A program made the position numbers and the translations under genes. This document shows positions 52,971 to 62,650 of a stretch of 64,000 bases of DNA, piece after piece (the stretch's first letter is position 1; each line of letters opens with the position of its first letter). Origin of the DNA: Enterospora canceri (lineage: Eukaryota > Microsporidia > Enterocytozoonidae); the NCBI GenBank assembly GCA_002087915.1, contig LWDP01000004.1:1-64000 (forward strand), written 5' to 3'. The notes beneath the pieces were generated by a model that did not search any database, was not told where the DNA came from, and saw only the letters and a list, made by a program, of their open reading frames with translations.

Positions 52971-54509
52971 CTACAGCGATGAAAGTATTCTGTACAGAAT
53001 ATCACTCATGTCATTTTCACCGTAGATTGTGATACTTTGCTGTAGGTTGCTTAGGATTTCAACCAGTCTCCTTTTGCTGCTATTGCCGTGTCTCATTTCG
53101 TAGGCGTATTCAAACAGATTGGCCCAGTTCTCGAATACCTCTGAATTAGTCAGGTTGTAGCTGTTGAGGAGTCCCCTGATTTGGTTATTGAATTTGCTGT
53201 AGAAGTCGCCAATGTCGTCTGATGGGACTGGGCTGATTTCAATCTCCTTCAGTTTGAACAGAATGAGCTGAATTGCCCTGCAGATTGTGATCTGTGTTTT
53301 ATCAGGTGAATTTCTGTTTGATTCAAGAAGGGTGTCCATGAGGTGGGAGAGACCGTGGACTGTGACCAGAAACCGATTCAGAATTTTGAGTTCTGTGAAT
53401 GTTTTGGATGAAAAAAAGTATTTCAGCAGGTTCGAACACACGCTGAAGCAGATTCTCTCCAAAATGCAGGCTGCCTTCTTCTGGTTCGAATTGGCCTTGT
53501 TTTTGAGTAGTCGAAGAAGGTAGCTTGTGAAGGAGTCCTCTGTGCTACTGACTTTGATTGTGCTACTGTTTCTGATTTTGGTGTAGTTTGAGACTTCTTC
53601 TACGACTGAATCATCCAGGTCGAGTAACTTCTGCTGGAATTCATCAAATAGTTCATCGTAGAATTCAACTCGTCTGAATAGAATTATGTCGTACAAAATC
53701 TGCTTCTCTTTCTCTAAATCAGGTCTGATTATTTGGTGCACCTTTTTGAGTAGATTCATTTTATGGGTCTTGATTCCATCAGGTGTCAGCTCCACGCATT
53801 TGTCTCCACTAATTTCCATTTCATAGGCTGTTCTGATCAGATGAACCAGTTTGCCACATTCAAGAACATCTTCAGCTATTTTATCATCCTTAAAGAATGC
53901 AATATCCAGTTTGAAGGTGGTGTCCCAATATGATGAGTAGAATCCATCAATTTGATCAATTCTGATGATGTGGCCTGGAATACCCTTATTGATCCAATTC
54001 ATAACATCCTTACTGATACTATCCAGGTATTTGATCATGAAATACTCTTTGATTTCACTATGTGATGTTTTGCTTGTAAAGAACCTATAAAACACCTTTC
54101 TTTTATCGTATATCATGTCGTAGACCGTGTTCATATTGGCAGAATTCTCTTCATTATTCAAATTCAGTGAATTGTTAGCATATTCTTCAATGATTCTGCT
54201 GTTTTTGATTTCTTCCAATTCCTTGAAAATGGTCATGTCTTCTTGAAGAGCAACAAAGAGCTGTTCAACTGGAATTCCACTCTCTTTCAGATAAAGCAGC
54301 TTTTTGAAGAACTTTGCAATAAATGGCTCAAATTCACAAATATTCATGAATGAACGTACCTTGGTGATGAGAAATGCAAATGGTTCGACAAGGCTTCTTT
54401 CGATGTTTGATACGTGGAGTCTGTTGCTGAACTGGATGTTTACTGTCTCAAGACCGAGCAACGCGTGATAGAGCTCATCGAGTGCCAAGTCGTGTTTGAG
54501 TTGATGCAT
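52971..54509 (-). CDS. Possible gamma-tubulin complex protein (GCP/Spc97-98-like)
   Basis: The start at 54509 follows ACCCCAAG. The 512-residue protein is almost wholly helical. Its N-terminal segment (LALDELYHALLGLETVNIQF) and the following helical pairs recall the grip1 region of GCPs, and IILFRRVEFYDELFDEFQ is similar to a grip2 helix. GCPs nucleate spindle microtubules at the microsporidian spindle plaque. Similarity is weak, and Exo70- or Nup-like solenoids are alternatives. Confidence 0.42.
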   Translation of the reverse strand: MHQLKHDLALDELYHALLGLETVNIQFSNRLHVSNIERSLVEPFAFLITKVRSFMNICEFEPFIAKFFKKLLYLKESGIPVEQLFVALQEDMTIFKELEEIKNSRIIEEYANNSLNLNNEENSANMNTVYDMIYDKRKVFYRFFTSKTSHSEIKEYFMIKYLDSISKDVMNWINKGIPGHIIRIDQIDGFYSSYWDTTFKLDIAFFKDDKIAEDVLECGKLVHLIRTAYEMEISGDKCVELTPDGIKTHKMNLLKKVHQIIRPDLEKEKQILYDIILFRRVEFYDELFDEFQQKLLDLDDSVVEEVSNYTKIRNSSTIKVSSTEDSFTSYLLRLLKNKANSNQKKAACILERICFSVCSNLLKYFFSSKTFTELKILNRFLVTVHGLSHLMDTLLESNRNSPDKTQITICRAIQLILFKLKEIEISPVPSDDIGDFYSKFNNQIRGLLNSYNLTNSEVFENWANLFEYAYEMRHGNSSKRRLVEILSNLQQSITIYGENDMSDILYRILSSL

Positions 54510-54680
54510 CTTGGGGTCTAAAAATCTAATGCTTTTATGCAAAATAGACTTAAATCTGACATTTTGTTTGTTTTACATAAAAGCATGGTTTCTGTACTGG
54601 TTCTAGTCCATTTTGCCTGACTTTCAGCCCATCATTTACGTTCTTTCTCAAACAATTCGTCATTTCTAAGCCCATATCGC

Positions 54681-55409
54681 ATGCTGTTCTTGAAATTCAT
54701 CCATTTTGCCTATGCATTCTATCTGAACACAGTCGTCCTCGATCTGGATGAAACACTCATTTCATCCGTCCATCCCAGTCAAATCTGTCGCTGCTGCATG
54801 TACAATGCCCGTTTCATTCTCGATAACCAGCTTCTCATGCATCCCAGATCCCACCTCCAACACTTTCTAGAAGAACTCACTAGCCTAAATCTACACATAA
54901 TCGTCTATACTGCTGGAACACGGGACTATGCCATGGCAGTTACGAAAATAATTGACAAATCTAAGTTAATTAAGGAAATTTATTCTAGGGAAGACTGCGT
55001 ACTATCAAATAGGGGACCCAACAACATCAGATACAACTACCTGGTCTACAACAAGGACGTTGAGAAGCACTATAGCAGCACCAATGGCCACTGTGACATA
55101 TTTTTAGAAATGAATAAGAACCAAAATGGGTGCAAGGCCTGTCTCAAAAACGTCTTCATCAAGTACAACGACTACCTGATTCTTGATGACAATCTGGTCT
55201 ACTCTGGTAACCAAAACAGCCACGTCTTCAAAATTAAGCCAAATAACAGACACCACAAGATGGATAAGGAGCTTCTTCTCATTTTGGAGTGCATTAAGCT
55301 TGTTAAAAGAGGAGTTATTCGAAAGAAGGATGCCATAAACCTGTATAAAAACAGGCGCATTGGATCCAGAATGGCACTGTTGCGGTACTTACGGTATCCA
55401 CTGGTCTGA
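54681..55409 (+). CDS. NIF/FCP1-type HAD phosphatase
   Basis: DLDETL at 21-26 is the nucleophile motif DxDxT, HIIVYTAGTRDYA is HAD motif II, and DYLILDDN near residue 170 is motif III/IV. This fold dephosphorylates Ser/Thr, in Fcp1/SCP on RNA polymerase II and in Nem1/Dullard on lipin. The product has 242 residues. A hydrophobic N-terminus (MLFLKFIHFAYAFYL) runs directly into the core. A zinc-like CRCC segment at 36-39 is unusual. The start follows CCCATATCGC. Confidence 0.85.
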   Translation: MLFLKFIHFAYAFYLNTVVLDLDETLISSVHPSQICRCCMYNARFILDNQLLMHPRSHLQHFLEELTSLNLHIIVYTAGTRDYAMAVTKIIDKSKLIKEIYSREDCVLSNRGPNNIRYNYLVYNKDVEKHYSSTNGHCDIFLEMNKNQNGCKACLKNVFIKYNDYLILDDNLVYSGNQNSHVFKIKPNNRHHKMDKELLLILECIKLVKRGVIRKKDAINLYKNRRIGSRMALLRYLRYPLV

Positions 55410-55421
55410 ATCACCCTGAAT

Positions 55422-55577
55422 ATGAACAAGGACGATTTCAACGAGTGTGTTAGAAATCTGCAAGAAATCCAGCAGATTGTCTGTAGAACAATCGAGAGCA
55501 TCGATAGCCTCGACATGGCCACGGCCGAGGAATTCAGGGAGAAGATCCAGGAGCTGTTCACCAGAATAAACAGGTGA
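55422..55577 (+). CDS. Small 51-residue helical protein
   Basis: ATG 55422 to TGA 55577 encodes 51 residues, with CACCCTGAAT before the ATG. The sequence (FNECVRNLQEIQQIVCRTIE) is an amphipathic helix followed by a second charged helix. GC-rich codons resemble the downstream RPS6 gene. It fills the gap between the phosphatase and RPS6. The size and helical nature suggest a complex subunit (Mediator- or kinetochore-like), without proof. Confidence 0.65.
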   Translation: MNKDDFNECVRNLQEIQQIVCRTIESIDSLDMATAEEFREKIQELFTRINR

Positions 55578-55607
55578 GTCATTTTTCTTTTTTCAATTTT
55601 TACCCAC

Positions 55608-56240
55608 ATGAAGCTGAATATCGCTCATCCTGCTAATGGATCACAGAAGTGCGTAGAAATGTCGGCAAAAGAGGAACAGCGATTCTTTGGAAAGAAGATT
55701 GGAGAGCAGTTTGATGGTGCAATCATCAGCCCAGAATTCGAGGGAACTTTTCTCCAAATCCAGGGTGGAAACGACTACCAGGGCATTTGCATGGTCTCAA
55801 ACCAGGAGACCACTAAGAGACTTCGACTGCTTCTCAAAGAGGGTGACATCGGCTACAAGTGCAAGAGAAGGGGCGTAAGAAGGAGGAAGACCGTACGAGG
55901 CAGCATGGTGTCCAACGAGACACAGGTGCTGAATCTGATTATTGTGAAGGAGAACAAACCAATTGAGGGACTCACTGACGTAGTGAAGCCACAGTCGCAT
56001 CTGCCTAAGAAGGAGAGCAAGCTGTGTGCCCTACTGGGACTGGAAGCAGGCGCAAACATCAGGGAGCACCTCTCTAAGACGATGCCAGGGGAGAAGCTGC
56101 CTAACATTCGCATTGTTCGTAGAATAACGCAGAAGGAGCTGGAAAGAAGAGAGGCGAGGAAGACAGTCAGAGAGGCACGAAAGAAGAAGCTGGTTGAAGA
56201 CATGAAGAGATACGAGGGTGTTCACGGTGCATTGAATTAA
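55608..56240 (+). CDS. RPS6: 40S ribosomal protein S6 (eS6)
   Basis: The 210-residue product begins MKLNIAHPANGSQK, normal for S6, continues with GNDYQGICMV and RRGVRRRKTVRGSMVS, and ends with a basic helix. The serine-rich C-terminal tail phosphorylated by S6 kinase in animals is absent, as the protein ends VHGALN. The start is marked by TTTTTACCCAC. It lies 30 bases after the small gene upstream. Confidence 0.97.
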   Translation: MKLNIAHPANGSQKCVEMSAKEEQRFFGKKIGEQFDGAIISPEFEGTFLQIQGGNDYQGICMVSNQETTKRLRLLLKEGDIGYKCKRRGVRRRKTVRGSMVSNETQVLNLIIVKENKPIEGLTDVVKPQSHLPKKESKLCALLGLEAGANIREHLSKTMPGEKLPNIRIVRRITQKELERREARKTVREARKKKLVEDMKRYEGVHGALN

Positions 56241-56246
56241 AGTCAT

Positions 56247-57008
56247 TTATGCTTGACTAATATTAAGCTTAATCTCCTCTTCCTTCATTTCGTTATCCAA
56301 ATCAGTAGCAACTTCTTTCATTCCCTGTTCAAACTGGGTTGATGCCAAATCAAGTAGTTTTCCACCCGTGTTTTCAAGAATGTGTCCTATCAGCTCAGCC
56401 TTCTCTTCTGGAATCTCGTATTCGCCCATTTCAAGGTGTTTTGAAACCAAAGTGCTGTATTTCCCACTAAAGTAGTCGGAATAGAAGTTGTTCTTTGATT
56501 TCTGCCCAAATCTCTTCATTGTGCTGCAACCACAGCATTCGTGCCTGAAGTCTATTCCACCCTCCTTGTTTCTGTAACTGCATTTGCCACATACACCACA
56601 AAATATATATTTCTCATTCTTACTCATTTCTACGCATAGTCCATTACAGTCGCACTTGAATCCATGAATCCCGTTATATTTCTCCCTATTTCTCTTTTTA
56701 TGTAACTCGAATACAATGCACTTGCTTCTGCTATGAACTGCTGCTGGATCGTCATTTGTGTCCCAATTCTCCTTCTTGAAGTCGCAGTAGATGCATTTGG
56801 TCTTCTTGTTGCTGCAATACAGTCCACTCGATGCCATTTGGCCTATGAAGGCTGACTCAAACTTCCTAGGGAAATTAACAAATGTCTCGTATCGTGCCTG
56901 AAAGTCAAGCAACTCCTCAATCCCAGTCTCCTTCTTCCCCAGTCTCACCACAGGCTGTTTCTCTCCCTTTGGCTTTCTTCCTGTTTTGTTTTTCTTTTGA
57001 CCTGTCAT
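56247..57008 (-). CDS. BIR-domain protein (survivin/Bir1-like)
   Basis: Residues 35-100 form a BIR repeat: RYETFVNFP, then C72 and C75, W82, DDP at 86-88, H92 and C97. The spacing Cx2Cx16H matches BIR zinc ligands, although H-to-C has four residues between, not six. The second half has a Cys-rich segment (CDCNGLC, CGVCGKC, CCGC) that may be another zinc site. Single BIR plus long tail suggests a Bir1-like chromosomal passenger role rather than caspase inhibition. The start at 57008 follows CCCCCTCATTTT. Confidence 0.8.
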   Translation of the reverse strand: MTGQKKNKTGRKPKGEKQPVVRLGKKETGIEELLDFQARYETFVNFPRKFESAFIGQMASSGLYCSNKKTKCIYCDFKKENWDTNDDPAAVHSRSKCIVFELHKKRNREKYNGIHGFKCDCNGLCVEMSKNEKYIFCGVCGKCSYRNKEGGIDFRHECCGCSTMKRFGQKSKNNFYSDYFSGKYSTLVSKHLEMGEYEIPEEKAELIGHILENTGGKLLDLASTQFEQGMKEVATDLDNEMKEEEIKLNISQA

Positions 57009-57025
57009 AAAATGAGGGGGTTATT

Positions 57026-58726
57026 TCACCTGATGATCCACTTCTTTGAAACACCCTCAGAATTCTGTTCAATTTCAGTTGCCGCCTTTTTACCCAATTT
57101 CACTCCAAATTGATCAAATGAACAACAGCCCCAATACACGCCTTCTACGAATATTTTGTGCTCGTAGATTCCCAGAATGAAACCAAGCACCTCTGGTGAC
57201 AGCTTCGTGTACGCGATGGTTGTTGATGGCCTATTTCCCTTATGGTGCATTTTTGTTGCATTTGTGATGATTTCTCTAATTAGGTGATTTGGTGACTTCA
57301 CTATTTGAGACAGATCAATGCCAGTATTTGATGTGATTGATTCCTTCAGCAATTTGATATCCACGTGATCATCAATTGCCTTATTCTTAAATGACTTATT
57401 GAATTCATTGGTGATTACTTCAATGGTCTCATCTGCATTTGCACTGTTTCCAAACCAGTGTGTTTTGGTTTGAGCTAAGCAGTTTGATATCAGAATATCA
57501 TGGTGTTTTTTGATTGTATTGATCATATTTGGATATTTGTTGATATACTGGTTTTCTAGTGGAACAAGCATCTCCAAGTAGGATATGTTATCATTCTGGT
57601 GCAAGTACTGGAAGAAGGAGTGTTGTACGTCAGTTCCAATTCCACCCCAAACAATCTTCTGCCTTGAATACAATTTGCCATTTGATTCCATTTCAGCCTG
57701 TTGTAGATAAAATGGAAGCAAACTGAGATGCGAGTCATAGGATGCATAGCATTTGGTGGTGATTTTGTTGTAGTAGATTTCAACTACGGCTGCATGCACT
57801 GCTACACTCTCAATCTGATTTGTGAAGAAATCAATATCAGCCTGATGGGCTCCATTTAGAAGTCTGGTGAAGTTGTCGTATCCAATTCCTAGCACAATCG
57901 ATAGGCCAACAGCAGACCACAGTGAATATCTCCCACAAATGAAATCAGCCATTTTGAATGTTTTGATTCTTATTCCCTTTGATTCCCGGAAATCAATAAA
58001 TGCGTCTGTTTTCGATGTGACTGCTACAACCTGCTTTTCAATGACGTCATTGATATCAATTCCGACAGTCTGACACATTTCCAGAATCAGATTGATGTTA
58101 TTCAATGTCTCAGTCGTGGTCCAACTTTTGCTTACAACAATGAAGAATGACTGTTCCATGATTTCTTGGAGAGACTCTCCTGCTTCTAGCAATAAATCAA
58201 GTTGTAGAAACAGATTGGATGAGTCTACGTTTGAGAAGAAGTAGACCGTTCTCTTCTTGTAGCAATGGAGGGCCGAATTGATCAGTTTTGGACCTAGATC
58301 AGATCCACCAATTCCCAGGTTGAAAATGTACTTGAACTTTCTTCCTGTCGCTGATCTCAGGTTATCGAACTCTTCTTCAAATGACTTCATTTCGTCTAGA
58401 ACTCCTTCAACTTCTTTTCTAAATCCATCTGTATCAAATGAATCCGTTTTGCTTGAATCACTCTTAACAGCATCTTTATTAGGAGTCACTTTACCACGTA
58501 ACAAATAGTGTAATTCAGGCAACTGCTCTGTGAAATTGACATTTCTTCCTAGATGCATTTCCATTATTCTTTTGCATAAATCCAGCTCAATAAGCTTGTT
58601 CTTGATTTCACCAGTCTCAGACTCAGTCAAATGTGTCTTGGTGTAGTCGTAGAATACTCTGTCTTCCTTGTTCACCATGAAATCGAATTCTTTGGTTCTC
58701 AGGTTCTTCTTTTCTTCTTCTACCAT
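57026..58726 (-). CDS. PGI1: Glucose-6-phosphate isomerase
   Basis: The 566 residues match PGI at FNLGIGGSDLGPKLI, VVSKSWTTTETLNN, the GGIGTDVQHSFFQYLHQ region and LSPEVLGFILGIYEHK. It interconverts glucose-6-phosphate and fructose-6-phosphate in glycolysis, the main ATP pathway left in most microsporidia, and supports trehalose and chitin precursors. The SKSWTTTET element carries a W where most PGIs have T/F; otherwise motifs are standard. The start at 58726 follows CCCATATT. Confidence 0.98.
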   Translation of the reverse strand: MVEEEKKNLRTKEFDFMVNKEDRVFYDYTKTHLTESETGEIKNKLIELDLCKRIMEMHLGRNVNFTEQLPELHYLLRGKVTPNKDAVKSDSSKTDSFDTDGFRKEVEGVLDEMKSFEEEFDNLRSATGRKFKYIFNLGIGGSDLGPKLINSALHCYKKRTVYFFSNVDSSNLFLQLDLLLEAGESLQEIMEQSFFIVVSKSWTTTETLNNINLILEMCQTVGIDINDVIEKQVVAVTSKTDAFIDFRESKGIRIKTFKMADFICGRYSLWSAVGLSIVLGIGYDNFTRLLNGAHQADIDFFTNQIESVAVHAAVVEIYYNKITTKCYASYDSHLSLLPFYLQQAEMESNGKLYSRQKIVWGGIGTDVQHSFFQYLHQNDNISYLEMLVPLENQYINKYPNMINTIKKHHDILISNCLAQTKTHWFGNSANADETIEVITNEFNKSFKNKAIDDHVDIKLLKESITSNTGIDLSQIVKSPNHLIREIITNATKMHHKGNRPSTTIAYTKLSPEVLGFILGIYEHKIFVEGVYWGCCSFDQFGVKLGKKAATEIEQNSEGVSKKWIIR

Positions 58727-58787
58727 AATATGGGTTGTTTATTACGCATATATTTATGCAATATATCATAATAAGCATATTCACAAT

Positions 58788-59807
58788 TTAGTGAGTAAAT
58801 TTATACAAGTCATCCATTGATAATACTGCTGTATATGTTGTATCCGACTTGTAATTGATGTATGTTTCTAGTTTTAGCGCATCTCTTGCTCTCTTCTTCA
58901 TTTTCAGAAAGTATACGGCCAATCCAAAGTGGTTTGACATCATTAGGTGGTTCCTGAATAGCTCAAAGTAGTTCTTCTTCACACCGTTGTCTATATTATC
59001 GTACTCCATTTGATTCAATTGCTCTACCATTCGTGAATTGTACTCTATTTTTGAAACTGTCTGTATTTCTCTTGGTAATACTATTTTAACCAGATTGATA
59101 TTTGCCATATAGATCTGAACCACGTTGTCTTTGATTCCACCAGTGAGCCAGATAGCATCTGCAGTAAGCGATAGCTTTTGACTTGTCAAGAAGTTGAACA
59201 AGGTGTTGTTCTGTACAAACCTGTACATTTTAGTATTGAATGGAGTCGAAAGCCACACATTTTTCCTATTGGCCATGAATCGAACCTCTACTGGTGAGAA
59301 AATGTAGTAGGCGAGATCATTCAGAAACTGCTTGAATGACCCGATCTTCTTTGCTTGCACATTCAGTAGCTCCTTCGCGAGTATCTCCATCTTCTCGGCC
59401 TTGAATGTCTCAGCTGAAATGTTCCTATTTGCTGGATATACGAAGGTTGGGCCTGTTTTCAGTTTCACAGTGATGGAGCCTTCTTGCGGGTCGTACAGGA
59501 TTCCCTGGTAGAAATAGCCACCAAAGTTGCGCTTACCCTTAGTCATAGAGTGCGTGAACACCTTGAATAGTGGCAGATCGTCCTTGTCTAGTATGTTGAT
59601 CTCACCTACATTGTTGAATGTGAATAGCTTACCTTTGGCATTCTTATTTTTATAGTACACTCTTCTCATTCCTCTTCCTGTAAACGGCCCTTCATTCTGT
59701 ACGTGGAATACCGGTGTCTTTATGTATAGAATTATGAATGCCAATACGCATGCACCAAAGACGATATACAGAATTCCCATTGAATTTTTATCGAAATTTT
59801 TCTTCAT
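58788..59807 (-). CDS. Signal-anchored protein, unknown
   Basis: The start at 59807 (after GCCCTTT) gives 339 residues with an N-terminal membrane helix at about 9-30 (GILYIVFGACVLAFIILYIK). A large, mixed alpha/beta region follows without cysteine pairs (RRVYYKNKNAKGKLFTFNN). The frame is open further upstream, but without start context. It may face the ER lumen or cell surface. No family is recognised. Confidence 0.75.
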   Translation of the reverse strand: MKKNFDKNSMGILYIVFGACVLAFIILYIKTPVFHVQNEGPFTGRGMRRVYYKNKNAKGKLFTFNNVGEINILDKDDLPLFKVFTHSMTKGKRNFGGYFYQGILYDPQEGSITVKLKTGPTFVYPANRNISAETFKAEKMEILAKELLNVQAKKIGSFKQFLNDLAYYIFSPVEVRFMANRKNVWLSTPFNTKMYRFVQNNTLFNFLTSQKLSLTADAIWLTGGIKDNVVQIYMANINLVKIVLPREIQTVSKIEYNSRMVEQLNQMEYDNIDNGVKKNYFELFRNHLMMSNHFGLAVYFLKMKKRARDALKLETYINYKSDTTYTAVLSMDDLYKFTH

Positions 59808-59884
59808 AAAGGGCTGATAAAGGATCGTACAAATCATGATTTGATATTTTGACACGGAGTGATTCATGGCATGGTTATCGATCA

Positions 59885-60106
59885 CTACTCCTGTTTCTCA
59901 ATCAGAATGTATTTGTACATGATTTTAGTGCATTTGGTTGTTTCCTTCTCATTTTTATTAATGCTACACATACTGGCAGCGGATTCACTCTTTTCTATCA
60001 CATAAGTCTTCTCACCAATCTTAAACTCCTTTCCAATTTCTATTTCACCAGTCAGTTCTTTTATATCCATTCCTTTCGGTATCTGAATCACACTTTCATT
60101 TTTCAT
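59885..60106 (-). CDS. Small protein, possibly RNA polymerase I A34.5-like
   Basis: This encodes 73 residues, with CACCC immediately before the ATG at 60106. The pattern VIQIPKGMDIKELTGEIEIG, GKEFKIGEKTYVIEKSE recalls the N-terminal beta-rich part of the Pol I subunit Rpa34/PAF49. That family diverges rapidly, so the resemblance is weak. The C-terminal 25 residues are hydrophilic, then strand-like (IMYKYILIEK). Confidence 0.6.
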   Translation of the reverse strand: MKNESVIQIPKGMDIKELTGEIEIGKEFKIGEKTYVIEKSESAASMCSINKNEKETTKCTKIMYKYILIEKQE

Positions 60107-60121
60107 GGGTGATTGTTTTCA

Positions 60122-60763
60122 CTATTTCAAGAGATCACTTACAATAAGTCTGTCGTTTTTGATTCGAATTATCCCACAATACAGCAAACTTCGTATTGCT
60201 GCTTCTGTTTCTTTACTGGTTATAGCTTCTACAACATCCCCTATCACCTTATATCTTCCATCTGAGATACCCTGAAATATTCTAGAAGCAATGCATTCTT
60301 CACTCAAGTATGCCTGTGGATTGGATAGGGATGTCTTAATTGATGCATAGATGTCAGGACATAAAGTTGTTTGTAGTCTTCTTTCTACATCTGTCTCTTC
60401 TGACTCTTTCTTGTCAAATTTCCTTCTTATTTTTTCTTCATATTTCAGATAGTTCTTGCCTCGTTTAAAATCGTTATTGTGTTCTTTCACAGTGTATTCA
60501 TCTTTAATCACATACTGTAGGTTTCTAAAGTGCTTCATTTTGTACAAGAAGTGTTCCATATTTTTCACTATAAAAATGACCTTCTTTCTTGCCAGTCTGC
60601 CCTTATCCATGGTATAGATTTCCTTAAATGCCTTCAATGTCACTGTTCCCGTTGTAAAGACTAATGCGTATTCAGTATTCTCCTCTATACTTCTGTACAT
60701 CCTGTCATCCGATATTACTTCTCTTTGAGTTTCATTCAAACTGCTACAAATTACAATTTTCAT
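60122..60763 (-). CDS. Hypothetical protein with winged-helix-like C-terminus
   Basis: The start at 60763 follows ACCCTATAAA, giving 213 residues. An N-terminal alpha/beta half (KKVIFIVKNMEHFLYKMKHF) is followed by a Lys/Glu-rich middle. The C-terminal 60 residues (VIGDVVEAITSKETEAAIRS, LLYCGIIRIKNDRLIVSDLL) have the layout of a small winged helix. No family is recognised; a role in transcription or proteasome/PCI-type assembly is possible. Confidence 0.65.
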   Translation of the reverse strand: MKIVICSSLNETQREVISDDRMYRSIEENTEYALVFTTGTVTLKAFKEIYTMDKGRLARKKVIFIVKNMEHFLYKMKHFRNLQYVIKDEYTVKEHNNDFKRGKNYLKYEEKIRRKFDKKESEETDVERRLQTTLCPDIYASIKTSLSNPQAYLSEECIASRIFQGISDGRYKVIGDVVEAITSKETEAAIRSLLYCGIIRIKNDRLIVSDLLK

Positions 60764-60833
60764 TTTATAGGGTCTTAAAGAGTGTTTTAAGGAATGAACC
60801 AAAAATACGATAGACAGTCTCTAATTTACGCCC

Positions 60834-61103
<270 letters not shown>

Positions 61104-61248
61104 TTATAAGGAGTAAGAGAAAACAAATAAAGAGATTGTATTGATTTGTTTTGACGTGTCTATTACGGATCTGATCACTTGTGGTCTCTAATGCTCTGGC
61201 TATAACTTGAATTCCTTAGGTCAAATACTTTTCTCAATTTTTACCCCA

Positions 61249-61863
61249 ATGACTCTTGGACTGAAAAAGAAAGTTGTGAAAGTGATCAAGCTGACTGAGG
61301 AGCAGAAGATTGCTCGAAAGAAGGCTATTGAAAAGAAGATCAACAAGCTGAAGAATGCGGTGAAGATTCCTGGACCAATCAACCAGTTCAAGACCTTTTT
61401 GGATAAAGAGGATGAGAAGACCGTTTTGGACTTCCTAGGCAAATTCAAGCCAGAGACCAAGAAGGAAAAGAAGGAGCGTCTTTCTAAGAAGAATCCAAAT
61501 GAGGGCCCTAAGCCAACTTTGCTCAAATTTGGTTTGAAGCATATCATAAGCTTAATTGAGCAGAAGAGACTCAAGTTCCTTATGATTGCTGCTGACGTAA
61601 CACCAATCACCACAGTCTGCTTTCTGCCTACGCTATGCAAGAAGTTTGGTTGCTCTTACGCCTTCATTGACATGCAGTCACGATTGGGTGAATTGGTTCA
61701 TCTGAAGAGATCTGCTGCAGTTGGCCTCGAAGACGTCGATTCAGAGCATCAGGCTGCCCTTGAGAACGTGTTTCGCATTGCTAACGCAAAGTACGCTGAT
61801 TTGTATGAGACTCATATGACTACAATTGGTGGAAATGTCAAGAAGGTGAACACCCTTGAATAA
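61249..61863 (+). CDS. RPL8: 60S ribosomal protein L7a/L8 (eL8)
   Basis: The start is fixed by TTTTTACCCCA before the ATG at 61249; the open frame extends 14 codons upstream without context. The 204 residues match eL8: basic N-terminus, LKFGLKHIISLIEQKRLKF, then MIAADVTPITTVCFLPTLCK and the L7Ae-type RNA-binding core. It binds kink-turns in 25S rRNA. It is shorter than the usual 256-266, trimmed at the N-terminus. Confidence 0.95.
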   Translation: MTLGLKKKVVKVIKLTEEQKIARKKAIEKKINKLKNAVKIPGPINQFKTFLDKEDEKTVLDFLGKFKPETKKEKKERLSKKNPNEGPKPTLLKFGLKHIISLIEQKRLKFLMIAADVTPITTVCFLPTLCKKFGCSYAFIDMQSRLGELVHLKRSAAVGLEDVDSEHQAALENVFRIANAKYADLYETHMTTIGGNVKKVNTLE

Positions 61864-61924
61864 GTGAAATGAATAAAGCATTTTAACTGTTGGATGGTAG
61901 GTTAAGAATGTGCACAAAATGGAT

Positions 61925-62620
61925 TTATTTGGTTATTTGTTGCAGATGTGCTACTATCTGCTTTCGTTGTTCCTTTGTAATGTGATTGAATGTGTATATT
62001 GCATCAATTAATGCATTTGTCTCTACACTTTCACTACATTTCTCCTTGAATTCTTCATATGCCATTTCCTGATTCATTTCTGTCGTAAAAATCAATACTG
62101 CTAGGAGCAAATGTGTTGAATTGTTGATTTGAAGGCCACTGTTGATGAAATCAGTCACTGTTTCCACGTCCTTGAAGCCTGTTCTGATATTGCACAAATC
62201 CTCTTTTTCAACTTTTTCTCCATTTTTTGTTTCCAGAATCGCCAACTTGTATTCTGTGAGACTCTTCAACTCCTTCACACTCAATTTGATCAACTTATCA
62301 TCAACTTGTATCAAATGGTTCTTTTTAGCAAAATCATCAGGTAATCCAGGAATATGATTGTAGTTGATTTGATTCAGTGTCGAATCATCCAAATGCTTTA
62401 TCACATCATATGAATCAAATTCAACCAACTCAAACTGCTTTGAAATGTTCTGAATTCCTTTTTCTTCCTTTTCATTCTGTACTATTTTTATTGCATTTGT
62501 AATCATCACATCACGCATCTTCCAAAGCTTGTTCTCTGCCAATGCATGCATCTTGCCATTTATCTCTACCATTTCTGTCACATTCTGTTTCCCTCTGATT
62601 ATAAAATACGATTCAGTCAT
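61925..62620 (-). CDS. Hypothetical protein
   Basis: The start at 62620 follows GACCTAAA. The 231-residue product is acidic and mainly helical in its C-terminal half (HLLLAVLIFTTEMNQEMAYEE), with a mixed N-terminal half (SYFIIRGKQNVTEMVEING). It has no signal peptide, metal motif or repeats. The two tightly spaced neighbours to its right run in the same direction. I do not recognise the family. Confidence 0.7.
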   Translation of the reverse strand: MTESYFIIRGKQNVTEMVEINGKMHALAENKLWKMRDVMITNAIKIVQNEKEEKGIQNISKQFELVEFDSYDVIKHLDDSTLNQINYNHIPGLPDDFAKKNHLIQVDDKLIKLSVKELKSLTEYKLAILETKNGEKVEKEDLCNIRTGFKDVETVTDFINSGLQINNSTHLLLAVLIFTTEMNQEMAYEEFKEKCSESVETNALIDAIYTFNHITKEQRKQIVAHLQQITK

Positions 62621-62650
62621 TTTAGGTCAATTTGCTACTGTAGTTATTTA

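Noticed and set aside
55571..55607. GTGAGT next to a pyrimidine run before RPS6, intron-like
   Set aside because: RPS6 has a normal first exon start with its own CCC block, and the small upstream gene ends cleanly at TGA, so no splice is needed.
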